A stretch of 8,686 nucleotides of DNA from an uncultured Roseburia sp. (GTDB lineage Bacteria > Bacillota > Clostridia > Lachnospirales > Lachnospiraceae): assembly GCA_934307185.1 (NCBI GenBank), contig CAKRCJ010000076.1:1-8686 (forward strand). Reading direction: 5' to 3'. The position numbers and the translations under genes are program-made. This document shows positions 6,988 to 8,686 of the stretch, in pieces. Every line of letters begins with the position of its first letter. Within the stretch, counting starts at the first letter, position 1. The notes under the pieces were generated by a model. That model was not told where the DNA came from and did not search any database. It saw only the letters and a program-made list of their open reading frames with translations.

Positions 6988-6998
6988 TAGAAATTAAT

Positions 6999-7024
6999 AA
7001 AAAAAGAAGCCAACATATGACTTC
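6999..7024 (-). terminator. Intrinsic terminator of the WYL regulator gene
   Basis: On the minus strand GAAGTCA (7024-7018) pairs with TGGCTTC (7012-7006) through one G-T wobble, with a 5-nt loop, and is followed by seven T (7005-6999). It lies 12 bp after the regulator stop codon. It indicates that regulator and ago are separate transcription units, so ago needs its own promoter in 6900-6998. Confidence 0.85.
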
Positions 7025-7036
7025 CTTTTTCACTAA

Positions 7037-8038
7037 TTACTCATAATTTTTTACTGCTTCTTTTAATTGTTCTTGCAATTCATTTTTTAACTTCTCGGGT
7101 TCTATCACCTTAAACATATTTGCATACTGCATAAACCACCCAGTAAGTGTCACGCTATTCATCTTTGAAAACACAGCTCTGCATCTTCCATTTGTTTGCT
7201 TCCTTACCCTTACACTACTACCTGCAAAATCATATAAAATTGCGTTTGTAATCTGATTTGGTTTATACTCAACTTCAATTCTTATGGATTCTCCAGAAAA
7301 ATGATTCACACTCTTTTCAATATATTCCTGAATATACAATTCCGGGTTTTGACCTATCTTTTCCTTTGCATCAATTGAATACTCTTCTGACATTGTCAGA
7401 TTCTCAACACGGTCAAGTCTGTAACTTGTCAATCCCTCATGATTATCGTGCGCCCCAATAAGATAATAATTATTGTCAGACCAATATATCGTATACAGAT
7501 TTAAAATATAAACCTTTCCTTTTCGTCTAAGAACCTTCTCCATGTTGTCGTTTATCTCTGTGTATTGAAATTGTATCTTTTTATGCATAAACATAGCTTC
7601 AAGCATTGTTTCTATATATTCACCAAGTTTTGTATCAACTTCCACATTACAAGATATAGGATTCATCATATGAGAAAATCTACTTCTTCCTCTTTTACTC
7701 ATAAGTCCTAATAGCTTTTCCCTAATATTCTCAGCCTCTTCGACCGATACACATCTTGCCTGCTGAACCGCATCCATCATAACCTTAATCTCCCAGTCAT
7801 CAAAAGCATGCTTGTCCATATACCAACCCTGTTTTTTATCCTTTGCCTGTTCTATTGGATATCCACAAGACTGAAGCATCTTTACGTCTCTATATATTGA
7901 ACGACGATCCGTCTTACCTATTACATATTCATTTTCAAGTTTATCCACAATCTGTGTTGCATTGACTGGTGTATTTTTATCTGTTGTTTGAAGTATCTGT
8001 AATACTCTAATTACCTTTTCTTTACGTTCTGCTGCCAT
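7037..8038 (-). CDS. WYL-domain transcriptional regulator (DeoR-like HTH)
   Basis: A 333-residue DNA-binding protein. The N-terminal winged helix-turn-helix (about 5-70) includes TDRRSIYRDVKMLQSCGYPI (43-62), typical of the HTH that precedes WYL domains. The central WYL domain (about 145-220) shows IYWSDNNYYLIGAHDNHEG (184-202) and the conserved SYRLDRVENL (205-214), with YYL in the WYL position. A C-terminal WCX-like dimerisation domain covers about 250-330. WYL domains are thought to bind nucleic acid or a nucleotide ligand; BrxR and CapW are known WYL regulators of BREX and CBASS defence systems. The start ATG at 8038 has AGAGGA about 7 nt upstream. The gene lies directly upstream of ago on the same strand, with a terminator and a palindrome between them, which points to control of ago. 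Its own promoter could not be identified. The ligand and whether it activates or represses are unknown. Confidence 0.9.
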   Translation of the reverse strand: MAAERKEKVIRVLQILQTTDKNTPVNATQIVDKLENEYVIGKTDRRSIYRDVKMLQSCGYPIEQAKDKKQGWYMDKHAFDDWEIKVMMDAVQQARCVSVEEAENIREKLLGLMSKRGRSRFSHMMNPISCNVEVDTKLGEYIETMLEAMFMHKKIQFQYTEINDNMEKVLRRKGKVYILNLYTIYWSDNNYYLIGAHDNHEGLTSYRLDRVENLTMSEEYSIDAKEKIGQNPELYIQEYIEKSVNHFSGESIRIEVEYKPNQITNAILYDFAGSSVRVRKQTNGRCRAVFSKMNSVTLTGWFMQYANMFKVIEPEKLKNELQEQLKEAVKNYE

Positions 8039-8197
8039 AAAGTTATCCTCTCATCCATTTATTATCTTCAACTTTTTCTTTATACCTATCGCTATTCCTA
8101 CAAGCCTTTGGCGTTAGATGAACTCCCCCATTATTATTTTATTATCTCTCTGAATCTCTAAGCCAGTAAATATACAATGTCATTAACTTTAGCAAAG
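8039..8197. other. Intergenic sequence upstream of the WYL regulator
   Basis: This AT-rich stretch must hold the regulator's promoter, but I find no convincing -35/-10 pair on the minus strand (a TATAAA on the minus strand near 8083 has no partner at normal spacing). I see no coding region and no copy of the 6962-6987 palindrome here. Confidence 0.4.
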
Positions 8198-8241
8198 AGC
8201 AGAAGTCATAATCTTTTATAAAATTATGATTTCTGCTTTTT
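8198..8241 (+). terminator. Long terminator-like stem-loop
   Basis: AGCAGAAGTCATAAT (8198-8212) pairs with ATTATGATTTCTGCT (8223-8237) with a single G-T wobble, and five T follow on the plus strand (8237-8241). It has the form of a plus-strand intrinsic terminator, yet no plus-strand gene precedes it in the window. It may be a remnant of a gene displaced when the accessory region formed, or part of a repeated structured element. Confidence 0.5.
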
Positions 8242-8261
8242 AATTGTTAGGGCACGGTTCT

Positions 8262-8310
8262 GTTTCCAGGATGGAGTTTTTCGTGTTCCGAAAAATGGAA
8301 TGCTGGAAAC
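8262..8310. repeat. Two-tier stem-loop next to the IS200 remnant
   Basis: The outer arms GTTTCCAG (8262-8269) and CTGGAAAC (8303-8310) match exactly. The inner arms TTTTTCG (8277-8283) and CGAAAAA (8289-8295) also match exactly around TGTTC. A symmetric 7-by-7 internal loop separates them. It lies 5 bp outside the IS200-like left-end hairpin. I do not recognise it. It may be part of the mobile element's end, a REP-like repeat, or a small structured RNA. Confidence 0.5.
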
Positions 8311-8315
8311 AAATA

Positions 8316-8338
8316 AACCACTTGCTATGCGAGTGGTT
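8316..8338. repeat. IS200/IS605-type left-end hairpin
   Basis: AACCACTTGC (8316-8325) pairs with GCGAGTGGTT (8329-8338) over ten positions with one G-T wobble and a TAT triloop. Elements of this family end in subterminal hairpins of this kind, which the TnpA transposase recognises as single-stranded DNA. It lies about 86 bp before the tnpA start, an ordinary distance for the left end. Confidence 0.65.
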
Positions 8339-8363
8339 GGAAATGCTTTAGCTTACAGAAAAA

Positions 8364-8418
8364 ACCTCCAGTGCTATAATAATGTTGGTTCGCCAACCAC
8401 ATTACAAGCAGAGGAGGT
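8364..8418 (+). promoter_or_regulatory. tnpA leader hairpin hiding the Shine-Dalgarno
   Basis: ACCTCC (8364-8369) is complementary to GGAGGT (8413-8418), the tnpA ribosome binding site 6 nt before ATG 8425. An inner stem forms between AATGTTGG (8381-8388) and CCAA...CATT (8393-8403) with a TTCG loop and a CCA bulge. IS200 is known to limit its transposase by sequestering the ribosome binding site this way. Confidence 0.65.
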
Positions 8419-8424
8419 ATCCAT

Positions 8425-8686
8425 ATGGATATGAATAGTTTAGCACACACAAAATAGAATTGGAAGTATCACATTGTATTTGCACCAAAGTATCGTAGAA
8501 AAATAATATATGGACAGTTAAAGCGTGACATAGCAAATATATTAAGTATGTTATGCAAAAGAAAAGGTGTAAAAATTGTTGAAGCAGAAAAGAGTATATT
8601 CAAAATCAATTAAAAGAAGATTTGGAATATGATCAAATGACTCTGAAAGAGTATATTGACCCGTTCACGGGTGAGCCAGTAAAAAC
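8425..8686 (+). pseudogene. tnpA: Broken IS200-type transposase TnpA (HUH/Y1)
   Basis: This is a remnant of the small single-strand transposase of IS200/IS605 elements. It begins MDMNSLAHTK and hits a TAG stop at 8455-8457, where relatives as I recall them have Trp (HTKWNCKYHIVFAPKYRR). The reading resumes as KYHIVFAPKYRRKIIYG and runs to KIVEAE at about 8589. There it jumps to EYIQNQLKEDLEYDQMTLKE, the family's C-terminal part, in another frame starting at 8592. The middle third is missing, including the expected HUH metal-binding motif and the catalytic Tyr segment. About 65 codons appear lost, estimated from the usual length of about 150 residues. The C-terminal tail IDPFTGEPVK continues off the right edge. 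Stop codon and deletion together make it non-functional. Confidence 0.88.

Larger units (their letters stand above)
8316..8686 (+). mobile_element. Decayed IS200/IS605-family element, cut by window edge
   Basis: The element comprises the left-end hairpin, a structured leader and a broken tnpA reading right. The exact left boundary is uncertain, because this family makes no target-site duplication and the hairpin at 8262-8310 may or may not belong. The right end and any tnpB lie beyond the window. With a disrupted transposase it could move only if an intact TnpA acts in trans. Confidence 0.75.

Noticed and set aside
4677..8038. Partner effector (nuclease, helicase, Sir2 or TIR) for the Argonaute
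   Set aside because: No intact coding frame other than the WYL regulator lies beside ago; any partner would have to be outside the window.
8198..8410. Run of hairpins as a CRISPR array
   Set aside because: The stem-loops differ in sequence and length and there are no regular direct repeats with spacers.
8458..8589. Shortened functional TnpA starting after the TAG stop
   Set aside because: No start codon with a ribosome binding site follows the stop, and the catalytic region is deleted.

Overview
The window looks like a chromosome segment of a low-to-moderate GC, spore-forming Gram-positive anaerobe. The gene families and the style of the IS200 remnant suggest Clostridia, probably Lachnospiraceae; no rRNA or species marker is present, so this is an inference. 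All complete genes read on the minus strand, so transcription runs from the right edge to the left edge.

Conserved part (about 170-4621). In transcription order it holds a sigma-A-type promoter, a T-box leader with a cysteine (TGC) specifier, cysE (serine acetyltransferase), cysS (cysteinyl-tRNA synthetase), mrnC (Mini-RNase III for 23S rRNA), rlmB (23S rRNA 2'-O-methyltransferase) and a SigH/Spo0H-type sigma factor. This is the order known from Bacillus subtilis (cysE-cysS-mrnC-rlmB-rae1-sigH), except that rae1 (yacP) is missing between rlmB and sigH. The T-box should raise read-through into cysE, and perhaps the rest of the cluster, when tRNA-Cys is uncharged. The short stretch to the left of sigH (1-169) holds no gene I can support.

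Accessory part (about 4677-8686). This part is visibly more AT-rich. It holds a long, apparently catalytic prokaryotic Argonaute with an intact DEDD set whose spacing matches what I recall for Clostridium butyricum CbAgo. Upstream of it is a WYL-domain transcription regulator, separated from ago by an intrinsic terminator and an 11-bp-arm interrupted palindrome that is a good operator candidate. Behind the regulator (8039-8424, no intact gene) lie several stem-loops, then a decayed IS200/IS605-type tnpA with an early stop codon and an out-of-frame internal deletion. It still has its left-end hairpin and the leader hairpin that hides the ribosome binding site. The pseudogene runs off the right edge.

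Working picture: a WYL-regulated solo Argonaute, probably a DNA-targeting defence module, has landed next to a mobile-element remnant and directly upstream of the housekeeping cysE promoter. The regulator, the palindrome and the ago promoter region look like a small self-contained control circuit. Two start codons that a longest-ORF reading would misplace (ago and cysE) are corrected here from the Shine-Dalgarno positions.
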